This document shows, piece by piece, positions 38,901 to 46,782 of a DNA stretch of 64,000 bases. Under the pieces are notes generated by a model, which worked only from the letters and a program-made list of their open reading frames with translations, did not search any database and was not told the origin of the DNA. The DNA lies in NCBI RefSeq assembly GCF_038396755.1, contig NZ_CP149822.1, forward strand, positions 5,424,001-5,488,000, given 5' to 3'. A program made the position numbers and the translations under genes. The stretch's first letter is position 1. The number at the start of each line of letters is the position of its first letter. The DNA comes from Chitinophaga pollutisoli (GTDB lineage Bacteria; Bacteroidota; Bacteroidia; Chitinophagales; Chitinophagaceae).

Positions 38901-39132
38901 GCTGGAGAAAGTAGGCGCCGCGGCCGACGCGATGGTCCGCGACCCGAACGCGTCGAAGCTGCAATATGTGCCCAAAGTGCCGGAAGTGCTGCATGCCACG
39001 CGGCTGCTCAATCCCGGAGAAACGGTGAGCCTCACGTTCACGGCGCCGGCCACTCCCGGCGATTATCCTTTCGTCTGCACTTTCCCCGGCCACTGGCGCG
39101 GAATGAATGGAATTCTTCAAGTTGTTAAATAA
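35923..39132 (+). CDS. ThuA-like / PVC-type dehydrogenase / HEAT / azurin-like cupredoxin fusion
   Basis: 1069 residues, signal peptide about 1-20. A ThuA-like domain (about 28-175: AEALFVGSSGNVQATWLATK, GGKGLLVLHHGAEG) is followed by a PVC-type membrane-bound dehydrogenase propeller (about 205-590: VPPGFEIQLFAQEPDI, MAWDERGRLWIVETIDYPND, EDTDGDGKADKFTVFADSL), HEAT-like helices (620-740), a beta domain (770-910) and a C-terminal cupredoxin (930-1069). The last carries type-1 copper ligands: His in GMQHNLLI, and Cys1052, His1057 and Met1061 in VCTFPGHWRGM, the same Cys+5 His+4 Met spacing as azurin. Many PVC-type dehydrogenases have a haem c domain instead; no CxxCH is present. It probably oxidises a sugar in the periplasm and passes electrons to copper. 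Gap to the next gene is six bases. Confidence 0.87.
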   Translation: MKRILIILLTGIISAWAPAPGDEEGRRAEALFVGSSGNVQATWLATKLFKSGVNITYTERPDDLQPSRLAAFDAVIYCTAKTPSATSQAALRAFVEGGKGLLVLHHGAEGLRAAAFAKQSGNLGKGRVIVLTEGKSDDAWKQVAFLDKVRNNVMEAIGEDARGRIAAAKIPDVDIYNSDTIADYTKRYNVPKFQDALPPAESNKLTQVPPGFEIQLFAQEPDITKPIAMAWDERGRLWIVETIDYPNDFVETDSTANDRIKICEDTDGDGKADKFTVFADSLNIPTSIAFANGGVIVSMAPYFLFLQDTDGDDKADKRETIFTGWGKQDTHAGPSNLQYGFDNKIWGVTGYSGFDGTINGERQKFPQGVYHFKPDGSEFKFLGRTSNNTWGLGFTEDNHVFISTANNTHSAWYSMPFWYMQRKIDVGNADPVQKIDGHYDVHAMTPNLRQVDVMGGFTSATGHHFYTARSFPKEYWNRVAFINEPTVRLVHNAVIEKDGAGFKEKDGWNLMASSDEWFGPVHAETGPDGAVWVADWYNFIIQHNVFVKEQAPRETILPFTEQPHGKGNAFESEHRDVSHGRIYRVVYKNAKPYVPVKLDRQDTASLRKGLQHENMFWRMTAQRLIVEEQLTAMAPSLRRIAANRSMDAVGLNSPAVHALWTLHGLGLDADPATFSTFVAALKHPASGVRKAAAAVLPKNAKGQAALLNSGILNDKDLQVRLAAIKELVEYPASSAAGAAVYRMSTVALNGKDPFLAKALLAAAVQHEKGFLSAAGAATAPAGAFTKKLTEALYHEDYALDPRGFMPAAPDVNGKEITIRAAVGASRDNKNPSGTILSQGNATNGYTLAVRDGKLQMDVVQAGKTYSAASTEALPEKADVEAQLLKNGAIRLRVNGEAAGSGKAPGLFTTKTDGWRTEERFAGQLRNVSVTLDRSAPKPTAEAVPALVIDLKVVKDIMQYDKKKLSVKAGQKVTIRLENPDGMQHNLLIIKPGTLEKVGAAADAMVRDPNASKLQYVPKVPEVLHATRLLNPGETVSLTFTAPATPGDYPFVCTFPGHWRGMNGILQVVK

Positions 39133-39138
39133 AACGGT

Positions 39139-39852
39139 ATGAACAGCAAACATTTCTTTCGTCAACTTTTAGCCTTTGCGCTGATGCTGGCCGCCCTGCC
39201 GCTAGCCGCGCAGAAAGCGCCGGTCCGCGTGCTCGTTGTAGGCGGCGGCGGTTCGCATGATTTCAATCGCTGGTATAAAGTGGAAGACGCCGCCACGCTG
39301 GAGCGCGACGGTTTCGCCAAAGTCACCTACACCGACGATCCCTCCACTATCACGGCCCTCCTCCCGGAAGCGGACGTGCTGCTTTTGGCCAACAACCAGC
39401 CCATTAAAGACCCCGCGGCCCGCAACGCCATCTTCGCTCATGCGGATGCCGGAAAAGGGCTCGTGCTCGCGCACGCCGCCATCTGGTACAACTGGAAAGA
39501 CTGGCCGGAATACAATGCGCGCCTGGTGGGCGGCGGCAGCAGGTCGCACGAGAAGTACGGTCCTTTCACCGTCACCCTCAAAGGCAAGCACCCCGTTACG
39601 CGCAAAGTGCCGAAAAGCTTCACGCTCGACGATGAGCTGTATCACTACAACGCCGACCCCGCCGCCGCCAAAATCGCCGTGCTGGCTGAAAGCAGCAACG
39701 GCAAGGGGGTGATCCATCCGGCCGTGTTCATTGTGGAACATCCCAAATCGCGCATCGTGGGCCTGGCGCTGGGGCACGACGATAAATCACATGAGCTGGC
39801 AGCGTACCAGACACTGTTGCGGAACGCCGTTAAATGGGCGGGCCGCCGATAA
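39139..39852 (+). CDS. ThuA-like protein (class I glutamine amidotransferase fold)
   Basis: 237 residues with signal peptide ending LPLAAQK. The ThuA fold shows in VRVLVVGGGGSHDFNRWYK, EADVLLLANNQPI, GKGLVLAHAAIWYNWKDWPE and KSRIVGLALGHDDKSHEL. ThuA is known from rhizobial trehalose/3-keto-sugar metabolism, where it is linked to the Gfo/Idh/MocA oxidoreductase ThuB; its biochemical role is unsettled. Here the next gene downstream is also a Gfo/Idh/MocA protein, so a ThuA-ThuB-like unit is plausible. It is exported, so it acts in the periplasm. Confidence 0.88.
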   Translation: MNSKHFFRQLLAFALMLAALPLAAQKAPVRVLVVGGGGSHDFNRWYKVEDAATLERDGFAKVTYTDDPSTITALLPEADVLLLANNQPIKDPAARNAIFAHADAGKGLVLAHAAIWYNWKDWPEYNARLVGGGSRSHEKYGPFTVTLKGKHPVTRKVPKSFTLDDELYHYNADPAAAKIAVLAESSNGKGVIHPAVFIVEHPKSRIVGLALGHDDKSHELAAYQTLLRNAVKWAGRR

Positions 39853-39879
39853 TTCTTCACCTTAAAAATTCAGGATATT

Positions 39880-40989
39880 ATGAAACAGATCACGGTTGTA
39901 ATTGTAGGGATGGGATTCGGAAAGGAATTTATTCCCATTTATCAAAAGCACCCCGCCATTAAACGGGTGGGCATTTGCACGAGGAATCCGGAAACGCTGA
40001 GAGAACTGAAGGAACGTTTCAACCTCGACGACGATCTCATCTTCACCAATTACGAAGACGTGCCGAAGCGCGCCGACGTAGACGCCATCCACATCGTTAC
40101 CCCCGTTCCCGAGCACGCCCGCATGACGCTGGCCAGTCTCAACGCCGGCAAACACACCGCATGCACTATCCCCATGGCCATGACCGTGGAAGATTGCAAA
40201 GCCATTGTGGAAGCGCGCAAAAAATCGGGTAAAGTATATATGATGATGGAAACCGCGCTCTACACCCGCGAATTCCTCTACGGACTGAAGCTGGCGGAAT
40301 CCGGTGAGCTGGGCCGCATCCAGTTTGTACGCGGTTCGCATATCCAGGATATGAGCATGCCGGGATGGGATGAATACTGGAAAGGATATCCGCCCATGCT
40401 CAACGGCACGCACGCCATCTCACCGCTGTTGCGCATCAACAATACCAAAGCGGAATCCGTGGTATGCCATGGCTCCGGCCGCCTGAGCGAAGACCTTGCT
40501 TCCCGCTATGGAAGCCCGTTTGCTGTAGAAACCGCCACTTTCACCCTGAAGAATTCCGACGTGGTGGCCGAAGCAACCCGCTCGCTGTTCGATGTGGTGC
40601 GCCAGTACCGTGAAAGCTATGATGTATACGGTACGAAGATGTCATTCGAATGGGAGCAGCTGCAGGACGAAGGCCATTCTGTTTTTGATGGCGGTGAAAA
40701 CGCCCGCAGGATGGAATGCCCCGATACCGACGAGATGCTGATTCCGGAAATCGCGCACTTCACCAAGCGGGAGAAGATCGACGATCCCAACCACGTATCG
40801 TTCCTGCAGGGAGCGGGGCACGGCGGATCGCACCCGCACCTGGTGCAGGAGTTCCTCGCGGCGATCGTGGAAGGCCGCGAATCCGCGGTGGACGCACATA
40901 TGGCGGCCAACTACACCTGCGCCGGCATCTGCGCGCACGAATCCGCCATGAACGGTGGCAAACGCATCCAAATTCCTGATTTCGAATGA
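39880..40989 (+). CDS. Gfo/Idh/MocA-family NAD(P)-dependent oxidoreductase
   Basis: 369 residues, no signal peptide. The Rossmann part opens with ITVVIVGMGFGKEFIPIY and includes DVDAIHIVTPVPEHARM. The usual catalytic Lys of EKP is not seen at that place: the sequence reads ACTIPMAMTVEDC, so the EKP motif is lacking. The C-terminal alpha/beta part contains GTHAISPLLRIN with a His, and CAGICAHESAMNGG. It could reduce or oxidise a sugar at C3, as ThuB does. Its end overlaps the start of the isomerase gene by four bases (ATGA), indicating coupled translation. Confidence 0.9.
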   Translation: MKQITVVIVGMGFGKEFIPIYQKHPAIKRVGICTRNPETLRELKERFNLDDDLIFTNYEDVPKRADVDAIHIVTPVPEHARMTLASLNAGKHTACTIPMAMTVEDCKAIVEARKKSGKVYMMMETALYTREFLYGLKLAESGELGRIQFVRGSHIQDMSMPGWDEYWKGYPPMLNGTHAISPLLRINNTKAESVVCHGSGRLSEDLASRYGSPFAVETATFTLKNSDVVAEATRSLFDVVRQYRESYDVYGTKMSFEWEQLQDEGHSVFDGGENARRMECPDTDEMLIPEIAHFTKREKIDDPNHVSFLQGAGHGGSHPHLVQEFLAAIVEGRESAVDAHMAANYTCAGICAHESAMNGGKRIQIPDFE

Positions 40990-41852
40990 TGACAACCAAA
41001 CCCGTAATCCAGACCGGCATCAGCACCTTTGTGTATGCATCCCCGTTTAAAACGGCTGACTTCCACCTGTTGCCGAAGATAAAAGCCGCTGGCTACGATA
41101 TCGTGGAAGTAGCGGTGGAACAGGCGGACCTCATAGACTGGGACCTCCTCGTTTCCATGACGCGCGACCTGGGCCTGCGGATCACGCTGAGCGGCGCCTT
41201 CGGCCCCCGGCGCGACATTTCCTCCGACAACGCCGCCTTCCGCAAAGAGGGGCTGGATTACATCCTGACATGTATCCGGCTGGCGGAGAAGACCGGCAGC
41301 CCGTTGTTCGGCGGGCCCCTGTATTCGGCAGTCGGCAAAACGCGCATTGTGCCAGTGGAGCAGAAGCGGCAGGAGCGTGCCTGGTGCCTGGAAAACCTGC
41401 GCATCGCCGGCAAAGCCGCCGCCGACCACGGGATACTCCTGGGCGTTGAAGCGCTGAACCGTTTCGAAACGGATATGATCAACACAACCGACCAGGCCCT
41501 GGCCCTGATCGCAGAAGTGGATCATCCGGCCCTTCGCCTTTCGTTCGACACTTTCCACGCCAATATCGAGGAAAAGGATATCCCCGCCGCGATCCGGAAA
41601 GCCGGCGCGCTGCTGTTGCACGTGCAGGCCAACGAAAGCGACCGGGGCACCCCCGGCACGGGGCACCTCCCCTGGACGGCCATCCGGCAGGCGCTGGATG
41701 AGATCGGGTACCAGGGCTCCGTGGTGCTGGAAACCTTCGGTGAACCTTCGGAAGAACTGGCCCGCGCGGCCTGCATCTGGCGGCCGCTGGCCGGTAGCGC
41801 TGACGAAATGGCCACCGAAGGCGCTGCATTTTATAAGCGAATTTTTACATAA
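40986..41852 (+). CDS. Sugar phosphate isomerase/epimerase-type TIM barrel
   Basis: 288 residues, cytoplasmic. Similar to the tagatose/psicose 3-epimerase group: VEALNRFETDMIN carries the metal-ligand Glu, LSFDTFHANIEEKD carries Asp and His, VQANESDRGTPGTGHLPW is the substrate loop and SVVLETFGEP supplies the second Glu. This loop order (HxxE...GxGH...E) is the D-psicose 3-epimerase pattern. It is translationally coupled to the oxidoreductase, so the two probably act on consecutive steps of a keto-sugar path. Last gene of the PUL 2 block. Confidence 0.88.
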   Translation: MMTTKPVIQTGISTFVYASPFKTADFHLLPKIKAAGYDIVEVAVEQADLIDWDLLVSMTRDLGLRITLSGAFGPRRDISSDNAAFRKEGLDYILTCIRLAEKTGSPLFGGPLYSAVGKTRIVPVEQKRQERAWCLENLRIAGKAAADHGILLGVEALNRFETDMINTTDQALALIAEVDHPALRLSFDTFHANIEEKDIPAAIRKAGALLLHVQANESDRGTPGTGHLPWTAIRQALDEIGYQGSVVLETFGEPSEELARAACIWRPLAGSADEMATEGAAFYKRIFT

Positions 41853-41901
41853 GAAGCTGTCAAATCATACCTTTGACTGTAACGTAAAGACGTGTGGAAA
41901 A

Positions 41902-41932
41902 GGCCGTCCGGTTTCCCGGACGGCTATTTTTT
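41902..41932 (+). terminator. Rho-independent terminator of PUL 2
   Basis: A nine-base perfect GC-rich stem (41903-41911 with 41916-41924) and four-base loop are followed by TATTTTTT, about 50 bases past the isomerase stop. Confidence 0.88.
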
Positions 41933-41993
41933 GCTAAATATTTAGCGGAATATCTGATATTTGCGCCGGGAAACAGACAAATTCCCGCAGAGG

Positions 41994-42356
41994 ATGATAC
42001 GTTTTACGAAGATCGACCATGTGGCCATCATGATCCCGATGGGCCAGCAAGCCGCCGCCAGACAATTCTACGGAACATTACTCCAGCTTACGGAAATACC
42101 CGGGCAGCACCCGCGCAACGCCATCTGGTACCAGATCGCGGATATTCAGTTGCACCTGGTGGAAGAGGACAAGACGACCGAACTCCTCAGCGGCCGCCAC
42201 CCGGCATTCGAAGTCGAAAGCCTCGAAGCCGCCAAATCATATTTGCAATCCCATGGCGTGGAAATCGCCTATACCTCGAAGATCGAGGGCCGGGAGCGCG
42301 CCTTCTTCCGCGATCCGTTTGGGAACAGGGTGGAGATGATTGAGTTTGATAGGTAG
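41994..42356 (+). CDS. VOC-superfamily (glyoxalase/dioxygenase-like) protein
   Basis: 120 residues from the ATG at 41994 (MIRFTKIDHVAIMIP). Two beta-alpha-beta-beta-beta units are visible; putative metal ligands are His9 in KIDHVAI, the central LHLVEE with its His, and Glu in FGNRVEMIEF. FFRDPFGNRVEM near the C-terminus is the family signature. Its substrate is not known. It stands alone downstream of the PUL 2 terminator and converges with the AraC gene. Confidence 0.88.
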   Translation: MIRFTKIDHVAIMIPMGQQAAARQFYGTLLQLTEIPGQHPRNAIWYQIADIQLHLVEEDKTTELLSGRHPAFEVESLEAAKSYLQSHGVEIAYTSKIEGRERAFFRDPFGNRVEMIEFDR

Positions 42357-42513
42357 TTTGTAAAGGAAGATTGCACTTTTACCTGTTCAGCATCTCAATA
42401 ATTGATTTGTCTGATTAGGTTTTTGATCGGATTCCGCTTTTTCCAATTATGGCGGATTCGCCATAGTTAGCATCTTACCTGATCAATTTTGCATCTCTCG
42501 ATTGAACTTTCAT

Positions 42514-43374
42514 TCAACTTTTCTCCCGAAACCCCTTCGGCGACACCCCCATAATCCCCTTGAAAGTCCTGGAGAAAGTGTACTGATCAGGGTACCCCAT
42601 TTCCTGCGCGATTTCTTTGACCGTCAGGTTTGTTTCTTTCAGCAACTGGCTCGCTTTCTGCATCCGCAACGACGTGAACAGCTGGATGGGAGAGTAGCGC
42701 GTTTTTTCTTTGAAAAGTGCGGAAAGATAGGAGGCCGATAAATGCGCCTGCGCGGCCAGGTCGGCCAGGGTGAGGTTTTTGTCGAGCTGCTGCTTCATGA
42801 GCTGGATGCATTGCTCGATCTGGTTGTCGGACCCCTGTTTCATATAATTGAACACCGACAGCCGGAAGGTGCCCAGGAAACTATAGAACCTGAAGTTCGC
42901 GTAGAGCAGGTTCTCGATGTTGTTCATGAGGTCGAGGTGATGGAGGATGTCCCAGAACTGCGCGATGCGGCCAACCAATGGCGGTGTGGTGTGGATGGGT
43001 TTGCCGTTGGTGAGGTAATCGCAAAGCTCATCGGCCAGGAGCCCCGTGAACTGGGCCGTGTACAAACGCCAGGGATTGCGGGGATCGGGTCCGCAACGGA
43101 ATGGCGTGTTCTTCGCCAGCAGCACGTATTGGTTTGCTTTTACCGGAAACCGCTTTCCTTCCAGTTCATACCAGCCACCGCCGTGGGCGGAATATAAAAG
43201 ACTGTACACCGGTACGCCCTTCGGCTCACCCCATTCCTTTACGTCATTTTCAGGATAAAAACGGATAGCTGTAATGTATAGGTTTCGGCCGAGGGGATGT
43301 ACGTCCAACTTGCGTTGTAGCTGTTCTGGTAATGTCCATGCAGTTGAGTTGTTGGCGTTGTTTTGGCTCTTCAC
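42514..43374 (-). CDS. AraC-family transcriptional regulator with cupin sensor domain
   Basis: 286 residues. N-terminal cupin (about 25-150: GGGWYELEGKRFPVKANQYV, LAKNTPFRCGPDPRNPWRLY) senses a small ligand, and the C-terminal double helix-turn-helix (about 180-284) has LTLADLAAQAHLSASYLSAL and LTVKEIAQEMGYPDQYTFSR. It is divergent from the symporter-lyase pair across 148 bases, so it most likely controls that operon in answer to a sugar or sugar acid. Confidence 0.92.
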   Translation of the reverse strand: MKSQNNANNSTAWTLPEQLQRKLDVHPLGRNLYITAIRFYPENDVKEWGEPKGVPVYSLLYSAHGGGWYELEGKRFPVKANQYVLLAKNTPFRCGPDPRNPWRLYTAQFTGLLADELCDYLTNGKPIHTTPPLVGRIAQFWDILHHLDLMNNIENLLYANFRFYSFLGTFRLSVFNYMKQGSDNQIEQCIQLMKQQLDKNLTLADLAAQAHLSASYLSALFKEKTRYSPIQLFTSLRMQKASQLLKETNLTVKEIAQEMGYPDQYTFSRTFKGIMGVSPKGFREKS

Positions 43375-43522
43375 GGCAGTAATTTAAGCTATTCTTTTCA
43401 TAACATTCAACATTGTTTGGGCGGGAAAAATGTTCCAACTTGCCAAAGATCGGACAAATAGCGCCGGTGATAACAATCCACGTGAGGAATGGAACTGTCA
43501 ACCATTAGATAAGCATTAAGAC
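43375..43522. promoter_or_regulatory. Divergent control region of the AraC regulator and the symporter operon
   Basis: Contains the inverted repeat AACATT...AATGTT (43409-43414 and 43429-43434) and a direct repeat AACATTC/AACATTG (43402-43415), candidate AraC operator sites. No confident -33/-7 pair was found. Confidence 0.4.
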
Positions 43523-45058
43523 ATGCATCAACTGCCTATTACAGACCTGGCGGTAATCGGAGCGTATTTGCTCGGTATGATTCTGATCGGCGTATATTTT
43601 TCAAGAAAGAATAAAAACGCGGCACAATTCACGACAGCATCAGGCACCATCCCCGGATGGGCGCTCGGCCTTTCGCTGTACGCCACATTCCTGAGCAGCA
43701 ATACTTTCCTGGGCGTACCGGGAAAATCGTTCGGCGGCAACTGGAACGCTTTTGTTTTCAGCCTGTCGATGGTGCCCGCCGCCTGGATCTCCGCGCGGTA
43801 TTTCGTTCCGTTTTACCGCAGCAGCGGCGAAGTGAGCGCATACACCCACCTGGAGCACCGCTTCGGGCCATGGGCACGGACCTACGCCATGATCTGCTTC
43901 ATCCTCACGCAACTCGCGCGGATGGGCTCCATCTTCTTCGGCGTGGCGCTCGCGCTGCAGGCGCTCACCGGGCTGGATATGCGCACCATCATGGCCGTCA
44001 CCGGTATCTGCATCATCATCTATACCGTTCTCGGCGGCATGGAAGCCGTGATCTGGACGGAGGTGTTGCAGGGCCTCATTAAAACCGCCGGCGCCATCGT
44101 GATATTATGGCTGGTGATTGACGGGATGAAAGGCGGTGTAGGCGATATTTTCAGCATCGGCGCTTCCGATGGGAAGTTCTCCCTCGGCAGCCTGAGCCTC
44201 TCCGATTTCAGCAGCTCCACCGCATGGGTGGTGTTCCTGTATGGATTTTTCATCAATCTCAACAACTTCGGCATGGACCAGAACTACGTACAACGCTATC
44301 ACGCCGCCCGCAGCCAGAAAGAGGCCGCACGGAGCATCTGGCTGTGCGTGTACTGGTACCTGCCCGTCAGCGCCGTGTTCTTCTTTATCGGCACCGCGCT
44401 ATACGCTTACTTTTTGCAACATCCCGAAATGCTGGATGCTGTGCGGCAACAGGCTGCTACCGAAAGGGGCGTGGCCGCCGCGTCGCTCACGCCGGCCGAT
44501 TACGGCGATAAGATATTGCCGTATTTCATGGTGCAAAAAGTACCGGCGGGATTACTGGGGCTAATCATCGCCGCGATCCTTTCCGCCGCCATGAGCACCC
44601 TCAGCAGCGGGATGAACAGCTCCGCCACGGTGTTTTTGAAAGACATCTGGCAGCGATACGTTCGCCCGAACCCTTCGCCGAAGGAGGAGATGAAAGTATT
44701 GCACCTGGCTACGGTGGTCACAGGCATCCTGGCGATCTTTTTCGGTATCGCCATGATAGGTGTGAAAAGCATACTGGATGTGTGGTGGGAGCTTTCCGGC
44801 ATCTTCGCAGGCGGTATGCTGGGGCTCTTTTTGCTGGGGATCATTTCCAAAGCGAAGAACGCCGCGGCCGTGGCGGCGACCATCACCGGCATCGTCATCA
44901 TCCTGTGGATGAGCCTGTCCAAATACCTGCCGGCAGACCTGGAGTATCTCCGCAGCCCGCTTCATATCAATATGGTAATCGTGGTGGGCACGCTGTCGAT
45001 ATTCCTGGCGGGACTGCTCTTTTCACGGATGCAGCAACGACTTCAATCTCAATCATAA
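43523..45058 (+). CDS. Sodium:solute symporter (SSS family)
   Basis: 511 residues with about 13 transmembrane helices. Family signs: GVYFSRKNKNAAQFTTASGT near residues 25-45, GLSLYATFLSSNTFLG (sodium-site helix 1), ILTQLARMGSIFFGVALALQ, a conserved GMDQNYVQRYHAAR and ILSAAMSTLSSGMNSSATVF with the Ser/Thr run of the second sodium site. It imports a solute with sodium; linkage to a DapA/NanA-type lyase suggests a sugar acid or related hydroxy/keto acid. It begins 148 bases from the divergent AraC gene and ends 15 bases before the lyase. Confidence 0.93.
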   Translation: MHQLPITDLAVIGAYLLGMILIGVYFSRKNKNAAQFTTASGTIPGWALGLSLYATFLSSNTFLGVPGKSFGGNWNAFVFSLSMVPAAWISARYFVPFYRSSGEVSAYTHLEHRFGPWARTYAMICFILTQLARMGSIFFGVALALQALTGLDMRTIMAVTGICIIIYTVLGGMEAVIWTEVLQGLIKTAGAIVILWLVIDGMKGGVGDIFSIGASDGKFSLGSLSLSDFSSSTAWVVFLYGFFINLNNFGMDQNYVQRYHAARSQKEAARSIWLCVYWYLPVSAVFFFIGTALYAYFLQHPEMLDAVRQQAATERGVAAASLTPADYGDKILPYFMVQKVPAGLLGLIIAAILSAAMSTLSSGMNSSATVFLKDIWQRYVRPNPSPKEEMKVLHLATVVTGILAIFFGIAMIGVKSILDVWWELSGIFAGGMLGLFLLGIISKAKNAAAVAATITGIVIILWMSLSKYLPADLEYLRSPLHINMVIVVGTLSIFLAGLLFSRMQQRLQSQS

Positions 45059-45073
45059 AAAACCCTGTTTGTT

Positions 45074-46012
45074 ATGCAAAAGAAATTTGTACCGGTGATG
45101 ATTACCCCTTTCAACCTGAAAGCGCGGATCGACTTGGATATGGTGGAGCACCTGATCGATTTTTACCTGGAGGCAGGCGTGAAAGGCTTTTTCGCCAATT
45201 GCCTTTCTTCGGAGATGTACAGCATCAGTGAAGACGAGCGCCTGGAACTGACACGCCATGTTGTCAACTATGTAAACGGCCGCGTGCCGGTGGTGGCCAC
45301 GGGCTCCTTCGGGCTTACCATCCCCGACAAGGCGCAGTTCATCCGCAATATCCATGCAACCGGTGTGGATGCGGTGATCATGATTACGGGGCATTTCGCG
45401 AATGTGGACGAACCGGATTCCGTGCTGATCGACCGTTTTCATCAAATGTTCGACCTCACGGGCGATATTCCCCTGGGATTATACGAGTGCCCGGCTCCTT
45501 ATAAAAGGGTGCTGCCGGCCGATGTGCTGAAAACCCTGCTGGCTTCCAACCGGCTGATCTATCATAAAGACACGAGCTGCGAGGTGGAAAGCGTACGGGA
45601 GAAATTGTCGGTCATCGACGTGCCGAAATTCGAATTCTATGACGCGCATACGCCCAATGCCGTGGAATCCCTGCGGATGGGCGCGGCGGGGATGTCGTCC
45701 ATCTCCGGCAACTTTTACCCGGAAATCCTCGTGTGGCTCTGCAATAACGCCAACGACCCCTCGAAGGCGGACGACGTGGCCTGGATACAGGAGGAGCTTC
45801 GCCGCGTGGATCCCCTCATCCACATTGCGTATCCCATGAGCGCAAAATATTTCCTCCAGCTCCGCGGCATCCCCGTGCGCACCATCAGCCGCGCGCATGT
45901 GCTGGAACTGACCCCCCAGCAAAAGGAAACGCTCCAGGGCATCCACCGCGATTTCAAAGGATGGTGCCAGCGCCTGGGGATCCGGGAAGCGGCTACTTCC
46001 CACGCGTTCTGA
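45074..46012 (+). CDS. DapA/NanA-family class I lyase
   Basis: 312 residues, one (beta/alpha)8 barrel. The Schiff-base Lys is Lys165 in LIYHKDTSCE and the partner Tyr is Tyr137 in LGLYECPAP, both at family positions. The active-site loop that reads GGTTGE in DapA and GSTGE-type in NanA is here CLSSEMYSIS, so it is neither of the two classic enzymes. It likely cleaves or forms a keto acid such as a 2-keto-3-deoxy sugar acid, or an N-acetylneuraminate-like compound, imported by the symporter. Confidence 0.88.
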   Translation: MQKKFVPVMITPFNLKARIDLDMVEHLIDFYLEAGVKGFFANCLSSEMYSISEDERLELTRHVVNYVNGRVPVVATGSFGLTIPDKAQFIRNIHATGVDAVIMITGHFANVDEPDSVLIDRFHQMFDLTGDIPLGLYECPAPYKRVLPADVLKTLLASNRLIYHKDTSCEVESVREKLSVIDVPKFEFYDAHTPNAVESLRMGAAGMSSISGNFYPEILVWLCNNANDPSKADDVAWIQEELRRVDPLIHIAYPMSAKYFLQLRGIPVRTISRAHVLELTPQQKETLQGIHRDFKGWCQRLGIREAATSHAF

Positions 46013-46108
46013 AGAATTAATTAATGGTTATATAATGGAGATAGGTTGACAAGGCAGCGAAGGGTGATGTAGATTGCATTTCTGATCCTTATTCCTAAAT
46101 TGCGCTTT

Positions 46109-46701
46109 ATGAATACCGGCACCGTTTATCCGCAGCACGACGACAGGTTTCTCTGGGACCGCCTCCGCGAAGGCGACAGGGAGGCCTTCGGCGAAATCTA
46201 CCGGCGGTATTTTCCCCCGTTATTCCGTTATTGCAGCCGTTTTACGCAGGATGCCGGCCTGGTGAAAGATACCTTGCAGGATTTCTTCACCGACCTTTAC
46301 CTCCGCCGGCAGACTTTGCAAACGCCCGAAAAGCCGAAAAGCTACCTCCTGGTCTCCGTCCGCCGGAAACTGGTGCGCGCCCTGGGAAAAGCCCCCGGTC
46401 CCGCGCGCTGCCGGAAGACGAAGCGCACGACTTCTCCCTGGAACTCTCCCCTGAAAGCTACCTGATCAGCCGGCAGTCCACCGCACTGGCGGAGCGCCAC
46501 ATCCAGCAAACCCTGGACCGCCTCACGCTCCGCCAGAAGGAAGCGGTATACCTCCGTTTCTACGAAAGCCTGTCTTACGACGAGATCGCCGAGATTATGC
46601 AGCTCAAAGCTGTAAAGTACGCCCGTACCCTCGTTTACCGTGCCCTTACCGAACTGAAACCTTTGCTGGCGGGGGCGGAAACGCTGCTGTACAGCCGGTA
46701 G
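46109..46701 (+). CDS. ECF RNA polymerase sigma factor, interrupted by a one-base frameshift
   Basis: The region-2 part (FGEIYRRYFPPLFRYCSRFT, DTLQDFFTDLYLRR) is in the first frame, which ends at 46463-46465. Region 4 (LDRLTLRQKEAVYLRF, LSYDEIAEIMQLKAVKYART) lies in another frame and runs to 46701. One additional base around 46384-46396, most simply in the C5 run at 46392-46396, joins them to a 197-residue sigma factor of normal length (linker reading GKAPRSRALPEDE). Without it the protein loses its -35-binding region and would be dead. It pairs with the FecR gene that follows and should drive the SusC with STN domain. Confidence 0.85.
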
Positions 46702-46782
46702 CAAAATATTTTAAAAAAAGGTCCTTTTCCCTGAGGGTATTTCCTCGCTTGTACGCCTCCTTCCTATGTACAAGGCTTAATT

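Noticed and set aside
42449-42464. Inverted repeat ATGGCG/CGCCAT between the VOC and AraC genes as a terminator
   Set aside because: The stem is only six bases and no T run follows on either strand in the right place.
43523-46012. Naming the symporter and lyase as a sialic acid (nanT/nanA) system
   Set aside because: The lyase loop differs from NanA, and no epimerase, kinase or sialidase is nearby.
46040-46108. Promoter for the ECF sigma gene (TTGA with TAGATTGC, or TAAATTGC)
   Set aside because: Both -7 candidates end TTGC instead of TTTG, and the choice between them is arbitrary.
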